Source: Mesorhizobium liriopis
Lineage (GTDB): Bacteria > Pseudomonadota > Alphaproteobacteria > Rhizobiales > Rhizobiaceae
Reading direction: 5' to 3'
Assembly: GCF_024053505.1 (NCBI RefSeq)
Contig: NZ_JAMXQS010000001.1
Coordinates: 496,001-560,000, forward strand
Length of the DNA stretch: 64,000 nucleotides
Part shown: piece by piece, positions 35,170 through 43,956 of the stretch
Numbering within the stretch: position 1 is the first letter of the stretch
Layout: every line of letters starts with the position of its first letter
Notes under the pieces: generated by a model
What the model was told of the DNA's origin: nothing
Database searches by the model: none
The model's input: the letters and a program-made list of their open reading frames with translations, nothing else
Made by a program: the position numbers and the translations under genes

Positions 35170-36108
35170 TTGCCCAGACCAGCATCCCGTAGCGGTCCGC
35201 TATGGGGCATTACGCTCAAGATCGTTTCCGTTCTCGCTTTCGTGGGCATGCAATCCTGCCTCAAATATGCCGGCCCTCTGCCGCCGGGGCAGCTGGTCTT
35301 CTTCCGCTCCTTCTTCGCCGTCTTCCCGATCGTCGCAGTGCTGGCATGGCAGGGTAAGCTGTCGGGCGCCCTGAAAACCGACCATCCGATTTCTCACATC
35401 ATGCGTGGCGGTGTCGGCGTCGTTTCCATGTGGCTGGGCTTCTACTCGCTCACGCTCCTTCCGCTGCCCGAATGGATCGCGCTCGGCTACGCGCAGCCGC
35501 TGATCATCGTGGTCGTGGGCGCGCTCTTCCTGGGCGAAACCGTTCGCATCTACCGCTGGAGCGCGGTGGCGGTCGGCTTCATCGGTGTTCTGGTGATCTC
35601 ATGGCCGAAGCTCACGCTGCTTTCGGGCGGCACCGGTCTGGAGTCGAGCGAGACCATCGGTGTCATCGTGAGCCTGAGCGCCGCGGCGATCTCGGCCTGC
35701 GCGATCACGCTCGTGCGAAGGCTCGTGCAGACCGAGCGCACCGCGACCATCGTGCTCTGGTTCTCACTCAGCGCCTCCGCCGCCTCGCTGCTGACACTGC
35801 CTTTCGGCTGGCAGGCGCTCCAGCCTTGGCAGGCGGCAGTCCTCGTTCTCGGCGGCTTCTTCGGCGGGGCAGGGCAGATGCTGATGACGGAGGCCTATCG
35901 TCACGCCGATCTCTCCACAGTGGCGCCTTTCGAATACACCTCGATCCTGATCGGCATCGCGGTGGCCTTCGTCCTGTTCGGCGAGGTGCCCACCCTCTAT
36001 GTCATCATCGGCAGCGCCATCGTGATCCTGTCGGGCCTCGTCATCATCTGGCGCGAGCGCAAATTGAACGTGCCGCAGCTGAAGGCGCGGGAAATCTCGC
36101 CGAAGTGA
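35170..36108 (+). CDS. DMT-superfamily (EamA) transporter
   Basis: A 312-residue integral membrane protein with ten predicted segments in two EamA repeats (first about 15-145, second about 165-295), for example LAFVGMQSCLKYAG and, in the second half, AEYRHAD-like motif EAYRHADLSTVAPFEYTSI typical of RhaT/YdcZ-type exporters. The C-terminal tail is basic. There is no ATG at the proper place; TTG 35170 has GAGG nine bases upstream and is chosen, TTG 35143 is the alternative. Substrate unknown. Confidence 0.85.
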   Translation: MPRPASRSGPLWGITLKIVSVLAFVGMQSCLKYAGPLPPGQLVFFRSFFAVFPIVAVLAWQGKLSGALKTDHPISHIMRGGVGVVSMWLGFYSLTLLPLPEWIALGYAQPLIIVVVGALFLGETVRIYRWSAVAVGFIGVLVISWPKLTLLSGGTGLESSETIGVIVSLSAAAISACAITLVRRLVQTERTATIVLWFSLSASAASLLTLPFGWQALQPWQAAVLVLGGFFGGAGQMLMTEAYRHADLSTVAPFEYTSILIGIAVAFVLFGEVPTLYVIIGSAIVILSGLVIIWRERKLNVPQLKAREISPK

Positions 36109-36110
36109 GG

Positions 36111-36956
36111 CTACTCGCCGCGTAGCTTGGCGCTGACTTCGAGAAAGTCGCGCCAGGCAAGCCGCTTATGCGCCGGCGTGCGCAGCAGATAGGCCGGATG
36201 CAGCGTCGGCATCAGCGGGATCTCGACGCCGCCCGGCGTCGTATAGGTTTTCCAGTTCCCGCGCAGCCGGAGGATGCCTTCCGCGGCACCGAGCAGCACC
36301 TTGGCGGAAGACCCACCGAGGGCCACCAGAACCTTGGGCGCGGCCAGCTCGATCTGGCGCTCGATGAAGGGCCGGCAGATTTCGGTTTCCTGCGGCGTTG
36401 GCGTGCGATTGCCCGGCGGGCGCCAAGGCAGGACGTTGGCGACATAAGCGGATGTGCGGTCGATGCCGATGGCCGCCAGCATGCGGTCGAGCAATTGCCC
36501 CGAGCGTCCGACGAAAGGCAGGCCCTCGATGTCCTCGTCGCGTCCCGGCGCTTCGCCGATCAGCATGAGATCGGCGGCCGGATTGCCGTCGGAAAAGACG
36601 ATGTTCTTGGCCGTGAATTTGAGGTTGCAGCCATTGAATTCTTCCATCGCCGCCTTCAGCGCGTCGAGCGTCTGGGCGTTGGCCGCCTGCTCCCGCGCGA
36701 GCGCCGCCTGGCCCTCGTCGGGAACGCTGGGGCGTGAAACGGGCCGCGAGGGTGCCGGCTGCGATGGCGCCTTCAGCGGCGCGCGGGCCTGTTTCTCGAA
36801 GAGCGACGTCTGCGGGGGCTCCGGCTCGGCACGCACCGGCTCGGGCTCGTTGAAGCGGTCCAGCGGTACGTCCGCAAGCGCGTCCGTCACCCCCGCATCC
36901 TTGTAGAAGGACAGCAGGCTCAACAGATCGTCCCGGCTCATCTCCGCGGCTGACAT
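36111..36956 (-). CDS. Type-4-like uracil-DNA glycosylase
   Basis: Removes uracil from DNA to start base-excision repair. The 281-residue protein has a Pro-rich, disordered N-terminal extension (about 36-100), motif 1 GEAPGRDED at 134-142, FVGRSGQLLDRML, WRPPGNRTPTP and motif 2 MPTLHPAYLLR near 249-259. Type 4 enzymes bind a 4Fe-4S cluster with four Cys, but here only Cys 110 and Cys 194 match; Trp 178 and Phe 107 stand at the other two positions. It is convergent with the transporter, two bases apart. Confidence 0.88.
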   Translation of the reverse strand: MSAAEMSRDDLLSLLSFYKDAGVTDALADVPLDRFNEPEPVRAEPEPPQTSLFEKQARAPLKAPSQPAPSRPVSRPSVPDEGQAALAREQAANAQTLDALKAAMEEFNGCNLKFTAKNIVFSDGNPAADLMLIGEAPGRDEDIEGLPFVGRSGQLLDRMLAAIGIDRTSAYVANVLPWRPPGNRTPTPQETEICRPFIERQIELAAPKVLVALGGSSAKVLLGAAEGILRLRGNWKTYTTPGGVEIPLMPTLHPAYLLRTPAHKRLAWRDFLEVSAKLRGE

Positions 36957-36993
36957 CGTGCCTATGTCCGTCTCTCCGCGGTCGATTGCAAGA

Positions 36994-37623
36994 TCAGGAG
37001 AACGGAATACGCGGGTCCTGAGCGAGATAGAAGGTCGCGCGCGGCGTGAAATACGTGATCAGGAAGTCGAAGCCGGCTGCCCTGGCCGGATCGACCTTGC
37101 CTTCGCTGAAGAGCAGGCGATCATAGGGCTCGAAGTCGCGGCTGTGGTGGCGAAACGCGCTCGAAGCCACGCTGGCGCTTTCCGTGCGGCGCTGATCGAA
37201 GGAGAGGCCGTCGCCGAACGTGCTCGGCACGCCGAAACGCTCCTGCAATTCGAACTCGAATTCCAGCCAGGCCTGCCCGCTGCCGTTTCGCGTTTCGAGG
37301 TGAAGCGATATGAAGCCGTTGGCACTGAGCCCCGGGCGGCCGAACGGCTGGAGGGGGCCGACCGCTCGGATCACGATCGTCACCGGGCTTGCGGAATGAA
37401 GCGTCTGCCGGATGACGACAGGGTCTGCCCGCGTGCCGATGCCGCTCACGCTCCAGATGGTGAACCCGCCGAGCTCGTCGGAAAACGAATAAGCGCCGGC
37501 GGTCCATTCATGCCGCGCCGAACGCACCTCGTCGCTTCGCGCGATCGGCACGATGCCGAGGGTGGCCGCGAGCACCGGCAAAACCGACCGCATTGAAGGC
37601 AGAGCGATTGGGCCGCACCGCAT
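36994..37623 (-). CDS. Exported protein of unknown function
   Basis: A 209-residue protein with a signal peptide (SVLPVLAATLGIVPIARS, then DEV). The mature part is beta-rich: HEWTAGAYSFSDELGGFTIW, a VVIRQTLHSASPVTIVIRAV stretch, LHLETRNGSGQAWLEFEFEL and FDFLITYFTPRATFYLAQDP. Two starts fit, ATG 37623 and ATG 37593; neither has a good ribosome-binding site. The protein resembles no family I recognise. It is divergent from the ETF-quinone oxidoreductase gene and follows the uracil glycosylase by 37 bases. Confidence 0.65.
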   Translation of the reverse strand: MRCGPIALPSMRSVLPVLAATLGIVPIARSDEVRSARHEWTAGAYSFSDELGGFTIWSVSGIGTRADPVVIRQTLHSASPVTIVIRAVGPLQPFGRPGLSANGFISLHLETRNGSGQAWLEFEFELQERFGVPSTFGDGLSFDQRRTESASVASSAFRHHSRDFEPYDRLLFSEGKVDPARAAGFDFLITYFTPRATFYLAQDPRIPFS

Positions 37624-37778
37624 GGCACGGTCACTATGCCGCAGCGAAGGCGCTGGCGTCTCGTGAAATTGCGGGCTTGCATATTGACCTTCATGTGATC
37701 GCCGAGACATCGGCGCCCGTCGATGACGGCAGGCTGCTGTGAGATGTCGCTTAGGCGTATAACAAAGGAACTGCTTTC

Positions 37779-37797
37779 GCTTATTCCATCGATAAGC
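37779..37797. promoter_or_regulatory. Weak palindrome in the divergent intergenic region
   Basis: GCTTAT (37779-37784) and ATAAGC (37792-37797) form a six-base inverted repeat, with CTGCTT/AAGCAG partly extending it, 60 bases before the ETF-quinone oxidoreductase start. It could be a regulator site; no known motif is matched. Confidence 0.25.
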
Positions 37798-37855
37798 AGG
37801 CAAACGGAATTCAAGTGGAAGGGCGCGAGGCCGAAATGGCACTTGCGTATCGTGG

Positions 37856-39571
37856 ATGACCGACATTGAACGCGAGAGCATGGAATTCGACGTTGTGATC
37901 GTGGGAGCTGGGCCTGCGGGTTTGGCGGCTGCGATCCGGCTCAAGCAGCTTGATCCCGACCTGTCGGTTGTGGTCTTGGAAAAGGGCGGCGAGGTTGGCG
38001 CGCATATCGTGTCGGGTGCGGTGGTCGATCCGATTGCGGTGGATCGTTTGCTGCCCGGCTGGCGTGAGGAAGAGGATCATCCCTTCAAGACGCCGGTGAC
38101 GGACGACCAGTTCCTGTTTCTGGGTCATTCCGGCGCGCTCCGCCTGCCCAATTTCCTGATGCCGCCCTTGATGAGCAATCACGGCAACTTCGTCGTGAGC
38201 CTGGGCAATGTGTGCCGCTGGCTGGCGGGACACGCCGAGGCGCTGGGGGTGGAGATCTATCCGGGCTTTGCAGGCGCTGAGCTCGTCTACAACGAGGAGG
38301 GTGCCGTCACCGGCGTGATCACCGGCGACATGGGCGTGGAGCGCTCGGGCGAAGAGGGGCCGTCATTCACGCCGGGCATGGCGTTGATGGGCAAATATGT
38401 GCTGGTGGGTGAGGGCGCGCGTGGCTCGCTCGCCAAGAAGCTGATCGCGCGCTACGGGCTCGACAAGAACTGCGAGCCGGCGAAGTTCGGCATCGGCCTC
38501 AAGGAAGTGTGGCAGATCGATCCGACGAAGCACAAGGCCGGTCTCGTCCAGCATTCGTTCGGCTGGCCGCTCGATGGCCGCACGGGCGGCGGCTCGTTTC
38601 TCTACCACCTCGAAGGGGGCTTGGTGTCGGTGGGCTTTGTTGTCCACCTCAACTACAAGAACCCCTATCTCTCGCCCTTCGAAGAGTTCCAGCGCTTCAA
38701 GGACCACCCGGCCGTGCGCGCGGTCTTCGAAGGCGGCAAGCGCATCTCTTATGGCGCGCGTGCGATCACCGAAGGCGGCTACCAGTCGGTGCCCAGGCTC
38801 GTCTTCCCCGGGGGTGCCTTGATCGGCTGTTCGGCGGGCTTCGTGAACGTGCCGCGCATCAAGGGCTCGCACAATGCGATGCTGTCGGGCATGCAGGCGG
38901 CCGAGACCGTGGTGGCAGCCTTGGCGCAAGGCCGCACCAATGACGAGCTCACCGCTTATGAAGAAGGCTGGCGCCAAAGCGACATCGGCCGCGACCTCGA
39001 GCGCGTGCGCAACGTCAAGCCGCTCTGGTCCAGGTTCGGCACGCTTCTGGGCATCGGCTTGGGCGGTCTCGACATGTGGACCAACCAGCTCTTCGGCTTC
39101 TCGTTCTTCGGCACGCTCGGCCACGGCAAGCCCGACTATGCGGCTCTCGAGCCTGCGGAGAAGCACAAGCGCATCCATTACCCCAAGCCCGACGGCAAGG
39201 TGACCTTCGACCGTTTGTCGTCCGTCTTCTTGTCCTCGACCAACCACGAGGAGAACCAGCCGGTTCACCTTCAGGTCAGGGACATGGAATTGCAGAAGCG
39301 GTCCGAATACGAAGTCTTTGCCGGGCCTTCCACGCGCTACTGCCCGGCAGGCGTTTATGAATGGGTGGACAAGGACGGCAACGGGCTCACCGGCGGCCCG
39401 CTCTCGCCCGAGAAGGGCGCGGATGTCTCCCATCATGCCGCAGATGCGCGCTTCGTGATCAACGCGCAGAACTGCGTGCACTGCAAAACCTGCGACATCA
39501 AGGACCCCAACCAGAACATCAACTGGGTCCCACCCCAGGGCGGCGAAGGGCCGGTCTACGCGAATATGTAA
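37856..39571 (+). CDS. Electron transfer flavoprotein-ubiquinone oxidoreductase
   Basis: Inner-membrane flavoprotein that passes electrons from reduced ETF (fatty and amino acid oxidation) to ubiquinone. 571 residues: FAD-binding GAGPAGLAA at 17-25, GGEVGAHIVSGAVVDPIA near 44-61, quinone-binding region with GCSAGFVNVPRIKGSHNAMLSG near 322-343 and a C-terminal 4Fe-4S site from CPAGVYEW plus NCVHCKTCDIKDPNQNINW. The length and all cofactor motifs are intact. The FixC relatives are shorter and lack this ending. Confidence 0.97.
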   Translation: MTDIERESMEFDVVIVGAGPAGLAAAIRLKQLDPDLSVVVLEKGGEVGAHIVSGAVVDPIAVDRLLPGWREEEDHPFKTPVTDDQFLFLGHSGALRLPNFLMPPLMSNHGNFVVSLGNVCRWLAGHAEALGVEIYPGFAGAELVYNEEGAVTGVITGDMGVERSGEEGPSFTPGMALMGKYVLVGEGARGSLAKKLIARYGLDKNCEPAKFGIGLKEVWQIDPTKHKAGLVQHSFGWPLDGRTGGGSFLYHLEGGLVSVGFVVHLNYKNPYLSPFEEFQRFKDHPAVRAVFEGGKRISYGARAITEGGYQSVPRLVFPGGALIGCSAGFVNVPRIKGSHNAMLSGMQAAETVVAALAQGRTNDELTAYEEGWRQSDIGRDLERVRNVKPLWSRFGTLLGIGLGGLDMWTNQLFGFSFFGTLGHGKPDYAALEPAEKHKRIHYPKPDGKVTFDRLSSVFLSSTNHEENQPVHLQVRDMELQKRSEYEVFAGPSTRYCPAGVYEWVDKDGNGLTGGPLSPEKGADVSHHAADARFVINAQNCVHCKTCDIKDPNQNINWVPPQGGEGPVYANM

Positions 39572-39667
39572 AAAGTTACCGCCAAGTGGCCGCTCGGTAG
39601 TTGTCACATGCTTGCCAGCAAAGCACCTCTATGATCCTCTTGCTTCAAAAGAACCAAGGGGACTTCA

Positions 39668-40261
39668 ATGAACAAAGTTGCGCTGGCAGTGGCGCTGGGG
39701 GCGGGTGTTGTTCTGGCCGCTCCCGCTCAGGCCGACACCAAAGTCGAAACCAAGACGAAGACCTATAGTATCTCCGGCAAGACCGGTGAGGCTCTGGTCG
39801 CGGCGATGGATCGCAAGGGACCACGCCAAGGTTTCACCACCCGCGCCATCGCACAGACCAAGTATACCGTCGGCTGGAAGTTCGAGTGGGAGACCCGGAA
39901 CGGATCATGCCGCCTGGCGAAGGCCGATGGCCTTCTCAACATGACCTATACCTACCCGAAGATCGCCAACGATGTTTCGCCCGACCTGCAGCGTCGCTGG
40001 TCGAAGTTCTTTTCCGGCGTGAAGACGCATGAGGAGCATCATGGCGCGCTTGCGCAGCAGATGATGCGCACAGCCGAGAAATCCCTGATCGGTCTGTCGA
40101 GCCGGGACGACCCGAAATGCAAGAAGACCCTCGCTGCCGCCCAGCGCAAGATCAGCGCCGTCTATGCAAAATATGAGGCGCAGCAGGTCCGCTTCGACAA
40201 GGTCGAACATCGGGAAGGCGGCAATGTGCACCACCTGATCGGCGGACTGGTCCGCGACTAG
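39668..40261 (+). CDS. Secreted DUF922 protein, putative zinc peptidase
   Basis: A 197-residue exported protein: signal peptide KVALAVALGAGVVLAAPAQA (cleavage after AQA near 22) and a DUF922 domain with YSISGKTGEALVAAMDRKGP, YTVGWKFEW and the metal-binding-like KTHEEHHGALAQQ near 119-131 (HExxH). The two Cys near 78 and 158 may form a disulfide. A clear AAGGGG site precedes ATG 39668. Peptidase activity is predicted from the HExxH pattern only. Convergent with the AMP nucleosidase gene. Confidence 0.82.
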   Translation: MNKVALAVALGAGVVLAAPAQADTKVETKTKTYSISGKTGEALVAAMDRKGPRQGFTTRAIAQTKYTVGWKFEWETRNGSCRLAKADGLLNMTYTYPKIANDVSPDLQRRWSKFFSGVKTHEEHHGALAQQMMRTAEKSLIGLSSRDDPKCKKTLAAAQRKISAVYAKYEAQQVRFDKVEHREGGNVHHLIGGLVRD

Positions 40262-40282
40262 CGCGGGCCTTCCGTTACCCGT

Positions 40283-41785
40283 TTATTGGAAAGCGGTTTC
40301 TGAGAAGGAGCGCAGCTTGCGCGAGTGCAACCGCTCCGGCGGCATCTCGGCCAGTTTCTCGACGGCGCGGATGCCGATCGCGAGATGCTGGTTGACCTGC
40401 CGCTTGTAGAAGTCGGTCGCCATGCCCGGCAGCTTCAGTTCCCCATGCAACGGCTTGTCGGACACGCAGAGAAGCGTCCCGTAGGGCACCCGGAAGCGGA
40501 AGCCGTTGGCCGCGATCGTGGCCGACTCCATGTCGAGCGCGATGGCGCGTGACTGCGAAAGCCGCTGCACCGGTCCGCGCTGCTCGCGCAGCTCCCAGTT
40601 CCGGTTGTCGATGGTCGCCACCGTACCCGTGCGCATGATGCGCTTGAGATCGTAGCCCGACAGCCCGGTGATTTCCGCCACCGCCTCCTGAAGCGCCACC
40701 TGAACCTCGGCCAGAGGCGGGATCGGCACCCACACGGGCAGGTCGTCATCCAGCACGTGGTCTTCACGCACATAGGCATGCGCCAGCACATAGTCGCCGA
40801 GCGCCTGCGTGTTCCGCAAACCGGCGCAGTGACCAAGCATCAGCCACGCATGCGGACGCAGCACCGCGATATGGTCGGTGATGGTCTTCGCGTTGGAGGG
40901 GCCGACGCCGATATTGACCATGGTGATGCCGCCCGAATCCGGCTTCACGAGGTGATAGGCCGGCATCTGAGGCATGCGCCCCGGCGTGGCCCCCTGTTCG
41001 GGACGCGTGCTGCCGGCCTGTGTGATCATGTTGCCGGGCTCGATGAAGGCCGAGTAGCCCTTGCCGCCCTCTGCCATCAGGTCGCGTGCGTAAAGGCAGA
41101 ACTCGTCGATATAGAAGCCGTAATTGGTGAACAGCACGAAGTTCTGGAAATGCTTCGGGCTGGTCGCGGTGTAGTGGCTGAGGCGATGCAGGGAATAATC
41201 GATGCGCTGCGCGGTGAATGGCGCCAGGGGCATCGGCTCGCCCGCCATCGCTTCGAACGTGCCGTTGGCGATATGGTCGTCGGTGCCCTTGAGATCCGGC
41301 ACATCGAAGATGTCACGCAGTGGCCGGTCGAGCCGCTCCGCGATCGCGCCATCGACCGATGCGCCTTCCAGGAAGGCGAAATGCAGCGGAATCGGCGTTT
41401 CCGATTCGCTGACGGTGATCGAGACGCCATGGTTGCGCATGATCAGCCGAAGCTGGTCGAGCAGGTAATTCTCGAAGAGGTCCGGCCGCGTGACCGTCGT
41501 CGCATAGATACCGGGCGCCGGCATGTGGCCATAGGCAAGACGCGAATCGACATTGGTATAGGAAACGCTTGCGACGCTGACTTCGGGGTAGAACGCGCGA
41601 AACCGCCGATGCGGCTGCGCCCCGTCCCGCAACGACTCGAACGCATCGCGCAAGAAGCCGGTGTTGCGATCATAGAGAGCCTTCAGCGCAGCGACGGCTT
41701 CTGCCGCATCGGTGAAGGTCTGGCGGGGGAAAGTCTCGGGTGTGACGATCGTTTCGATCGCTGTCGGATAAATACGCTTGTCCAT
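40283..41785 (-). CDS. amn: AMP nucleosidase
   Basis: Splits AMP into adenine and ribose 5-phosphate, controlling adenylate levels. 500 residues, typical for Amn: N-terminal AMN_N domain (about 20-175, with YTNVDSRLAYGHMPAPGIYA) and a C-terminal phosphorylase fold with VNIGVGPSNAKTITDHIAVL, WLMLGHCAGL and AIALDMESATIAANGFRFRV, the latter carrying the purine-binding Met-Glu. ATG 41785 is the only sensible start. Confidence 0.95.
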   Translation of the reverse strand: MDKRIYPTAIETIVTPETFPRQTFTDAAEAVAALKALYDRNTGFLRDAFESLRDGAQPHRRFRAFYPEVSVASVSYTNVDSRLAYGHMPAPGIYATTVTRPDLFENYLLDQLRLIMRNHGVSITVSESETPIPLHFAFLEGASVDGAIAERLDRPLRDIFDVPDLKGTDDHIANGTFEAMAGEPMPLAPFTAQRIDYSLHRLSHYTATSPKHFQNFVLFTNYGFYIDEFCLYARDLMAEGGKGYSAFIEPGNMITQAGSTRPEQGATPGRMPQMPAYHLVKPDSGGITMVNIGVGPSNAKTITDHIAVLRPHAWLMLGHCAGLRNTQALGDYVLAHAYVREDHVLDDDLPVWVPIPPLAEVQVALQEAVAEITGLSGYDLKRIMRTGTVATIDNRNWELREQRGPVQRLSQSRAIALDMESATIAANGFRFRVPYGTLLCVSDKPLHGELKLPGMATDFYKRQVNQHLAIGIRAVEKLAEMPPERLHSRKLRSFSETAFQ

Positions 41786-41835
41786 GAGCCTTTATAAAGA
41801 AGCTCCGTGACAGCCGCGAGAGGGTCGGAGCGTTT

Positions 41836-42006
41836 TCAGGTCAGAGGCGTGCGCTTGACGCAATCGCCCGGCAGGCGGCTTTCACATGTTACCTCGCCCA
41901 CCACCCAATGGTGCCGGCTGCGCGCATTGCGTTCGACGATCATCGACAAGGCGACACCGAAGAGCGCGGTGATCAAGCAGACGATGGTGAAGCGACGGGC
42001 GAGCAT
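41836..42006 (-). CDS. Possible small single-pass membrane protein
   Basis: A 56-residue ORF: MLARRFTIVCLITALFGVAL, i.e. a positively charged start and one membrane helix, then a short polar tail with two Cys (TCESRLPGDC). The ribosome-binding site (GGATCG) is weak. The hydrophobic profile is too regular to be chance alone, but no family is recognised. It lies between amn and the DUF2147 gene, all on the minus strand. Confidence 0.45.
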   Translation of the reverse strand: MLARRFTIVCLITALFGVALSMIVERNARSRHHWVVGEVTCESRLPGDCVKRTPLT

Positions 42007-42155
42007 GGTTCGATCCGCTGAGAACGACGCCACTTTCTCGCCACGGAACTGAACTCGCTCTGATTCCCTCGTTCATCTGGCGTTCATGTTGTGGCCGCAG
42101 GCGAGGCTCGTAGCGACTTGCCCGCCTCGCAAACCAGACCGCTGGCAAGCTCGCC

Positions 42156-42497
42156 TCAGAGCCGTGACCAGTTCTCGTTTCGGCAGATGAGCCCACCGAG
42201 CACGCAGCCGCCCAGCTTCAGGTTGTTTCCGCTCAGGCTGGCTTTGCCGGAATAGGTCTTGTCGTTGGTCGGATCGGTGATTTCGCCCGCATAGGCGTTC
42301 TCACCGCTCGTCGAGAATGTGCCGATCTTCTTGCCGGCATGCTTGCCACTCTTGAGCACGATGCAAAACGCGCCGCCGCAGCTCGCGATGGCGGCCGTCG
42401 CGCCGCTCGTGGTGCGCCAGTTTCCTTCGATCGGGTCGGCATGGGCGAATGTCGCGGAAAGCAGCAGTCCGGCGGCGAGGGTGAAGATACGGGTCAT
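42156..42497 (-). CDS. Secreted DUF2147 protein
   Basis: A 113-residue exported protein: signal peptide FTLAAGLLLSATFAHA (cleavage near 20), then IEGNWRTTSGATAAIASCGG, FCIVLKSGKHAGKKIG, YAGEITDPTNDKTYSGKA and LKLGGCVLGGLICRNENW, the DUF2147 pattern with four Cys likely in disulfides. AGGAGAACC precedes the ATG. Function of the family is unknown; members are often envelope or stress related. Confidence 0.88.
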   Translation of the reverse strand: MTRIFTLAAGLLLSATFAHADPIEGNWRTTSGATAAIASCGGAFCIVLKSGKHAGKKIGTFSTSGENAYAGEITDPTNDKTYSGKASLSGNNLKLGGCVLGGLICRNENWSRL

Positions 42498-42822
42498 GAT
42501 GGTTCTCCTCCAGATCCGGCAACAGGCTAAAGCGGATCAGGCCCGCTTGGAAGAAGTCGCCTCCGCGAAAACACGGTAAGCGCGGCGTAAACGGCGGCAC
42601 CAAGCATTCGAGGCGAATTTTACTCGAAGTCTAAGGTGAGCAAGGGGTGCGGTGCTTAACGAAAACTGAGCTTAACCTCCGCTTCATTGTTTGTTTTCAG
42701 TGAGTTAAGCACGGCGTTTAAGCCGGTGTTCAACCCGGTCGGGCATTCTCTGCCTATCGGAAACATCAGACTGCCAAGCAAAAAGGCGGCGGGTTTCCCG
42801 AGACAGGACAGGGAAAACAGCA

Positions 42823-43089
42823 ATGGCACGTTTCGAAATTCTCGGACTTGATCACGGCGCTTCCGGCTCGGTCGCGCAAGCCGATATCCTGCTCGAACTG
42901 GGCATGATGTATGCGACGGGGCGCGACTGCGCGGTCGATCTCGTCTCGGCCCACAAATGGTTCAACATCGCCGCCATCAAGGGATCGTCCCGCGCAGCGG
43001 AACTCCGGGCTGAACTGTCGGCGACCATGAACAAGGGCGACATCGCCCGCGCTCTTAAAGAAGCACGCGACTGGATGACCGTTCACTAA
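42823..43089 (+). CDS. Sel1-like repeat protein
   Basis: An 88-residue protein with one Sel1/TPR-like repeat: ADILLELGMMYATGRDCAVD, LVSAHKWFNIAAIKGSSRAA. Single-repeat Sel1 proteins of this size are common in Rhizobiales; they are thought to mediate protein contacts. AAAACAGC upstream is a weak ribosome-binding site and no signal peptide is seen, so it is probably cytoplasmic. The 325 bases before it (42498-42822) carry no gene and are AT-richer, with several TTAA half sites. Confidence 0.8.
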   Translation: MARFEILGLDHGASGSVAQADILLELGMMYATGRDCAVDLVSAHKWFNIAAIKGSSRAAELRAELSATMNKGDIARALKEARDWMTVH

Positions 43090-43220
43090 GCTCAAGACGT
43101 GGGCTCGGAACTCCGGGCCGAGCGATCAGACCCATGGAACTCGTGAGGCGCGAGCAACCATGCGGCAATGCCGGGAAGAGGCTCCAAACTCTCTGGCAGG
43201 ATAGATGAGATCGAAGCGAA

Positions 43221-43250
43221 CAAACGAAAACGGCGGGCCTAGGCCCGCCG
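43221..43250 (-). terminator. Terminator of the small secreted protein gene
   Basis: On the minus strand CGGCGGGCC and GGCCCGCCG form a nine-base stem with a tiny loop (43231-43250), followed by TTTTCGTTTG. It lies 27 bases after the stop of the gene at 43277-43561. Confidence 0.85.
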
Positions 43251-43276
43251 CATGGGAACTGTCTGCGGAGCAGAAG

Positions 43277-43561
43277 TTACATCTTGTTGTTTGCGGCGTT
43301 GAACGCGTCGCAGAAATTCGAATGTTGGGTGTTGGTGTTCTTGCATTCGTTGGAGATGGCTTCGCGGTCCTCCGACTTCAGGTTCTGCATGGCGGCCGAG
43401 AACTCGTCACCGGTCTTCATCGTCTTCATCTCAGAGTCGCTGTAGAACGAGCCCATCATCGTGGCGTCGTCCAGGCGCGGCGAACCGGTGGAGGATTGAG
43501 CGAAAGCGCTGCCGGAGATCGCAATGGCGACCGCGGCAATGGAGAGCATTTTGAGCTTCAT
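43277..43561 (-). CDS. Small secreted protein of unknown function
   Basis: A 94-residue protein: signal peptide KMLSIAAVAIAISGSAFA (cleavage after AFA near 21), mature part of about 72 residues with a helical, acidic profile (FYSDSEMKTMKTGDEFSAAM, LKSEDREAISNEC) and two Cys. A strong AGGAAGG site and a dedicated terminator suggest high expression. I recognise no family; similar small exported proteins are common in Rhizobiales. Confidence 0.8.
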   Translation of the reverse strand: MKLKMLSIAAVAIAISGSAFAQSSTGSPRLDDATMMGSFYSDSEMKTMKTGDEFSAAMQNLKSEDREAISNECKNTNTQHSNFCDAFNAANNKM

Positions 43562-43866
43562 GGCGATTCCTTCCTACATCCATTCTTGAACGATCGGCTT
43601 TGTCGCGATCGACAAACGAACGTGGGCTGAGAATCAAAGTTCCTCGACGTCGGTGTTCGTCGAACAAGTTTCCGCTTAGCGTCCGAATATTAGGATCGAC
43701 ACCTCGGCGCGCCCATTTTGGATCTCGTTGCGCCGACTGGTCAAAGCAGAAGGGATTCAGTCCTTTCGCATGCCCCTCCGTCACGCCTCGATCGAGAGCG
43801 AACGAAAACGAATCCTTGCAATGGCGGCTTGTGTCGCGCCCTCTTTGCGTTTAGCAGGGTGCCACC

Positions 43867-43956
43867 GGAGAGGTGGCCGAGTGGTCGAAGGCGCGCCCCT
43901 GCTAAGGGCGTAGAGGTGCAAGCTTCTCGAGGGTTCGAATCCCTTCCTCTCCGCCA
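43867..43956 (+). tRNA. tRNA-Ser (anticodon GCT)
   Basis: Acceptor GGAGAGG (43867-43873) pairs with CCTCTCC (43946-43952), followed by G and encoded CCA. The anticodon stem CGCCC/GGGCG encloses loop CTGCTAA with anticodon GCT at 43901-43903; the long variable arm and GGTTCGAATCC T-loop are those of a class II tRNA. Confidence 0.97.

Noticed and set aside
42660-42740. TTAA-rich spacings as CtrA sites before the Sel1 gene
   Set aside because: The TTAA pairs are spaced 9 to 12 bases apart, not the 7 needed for the CtrA consensus.
43103-43123. GCTCGG/CCGAGC hairpin after the Sel1 gene as terminator
   Set aside because: Only six base pairs and no T-run.
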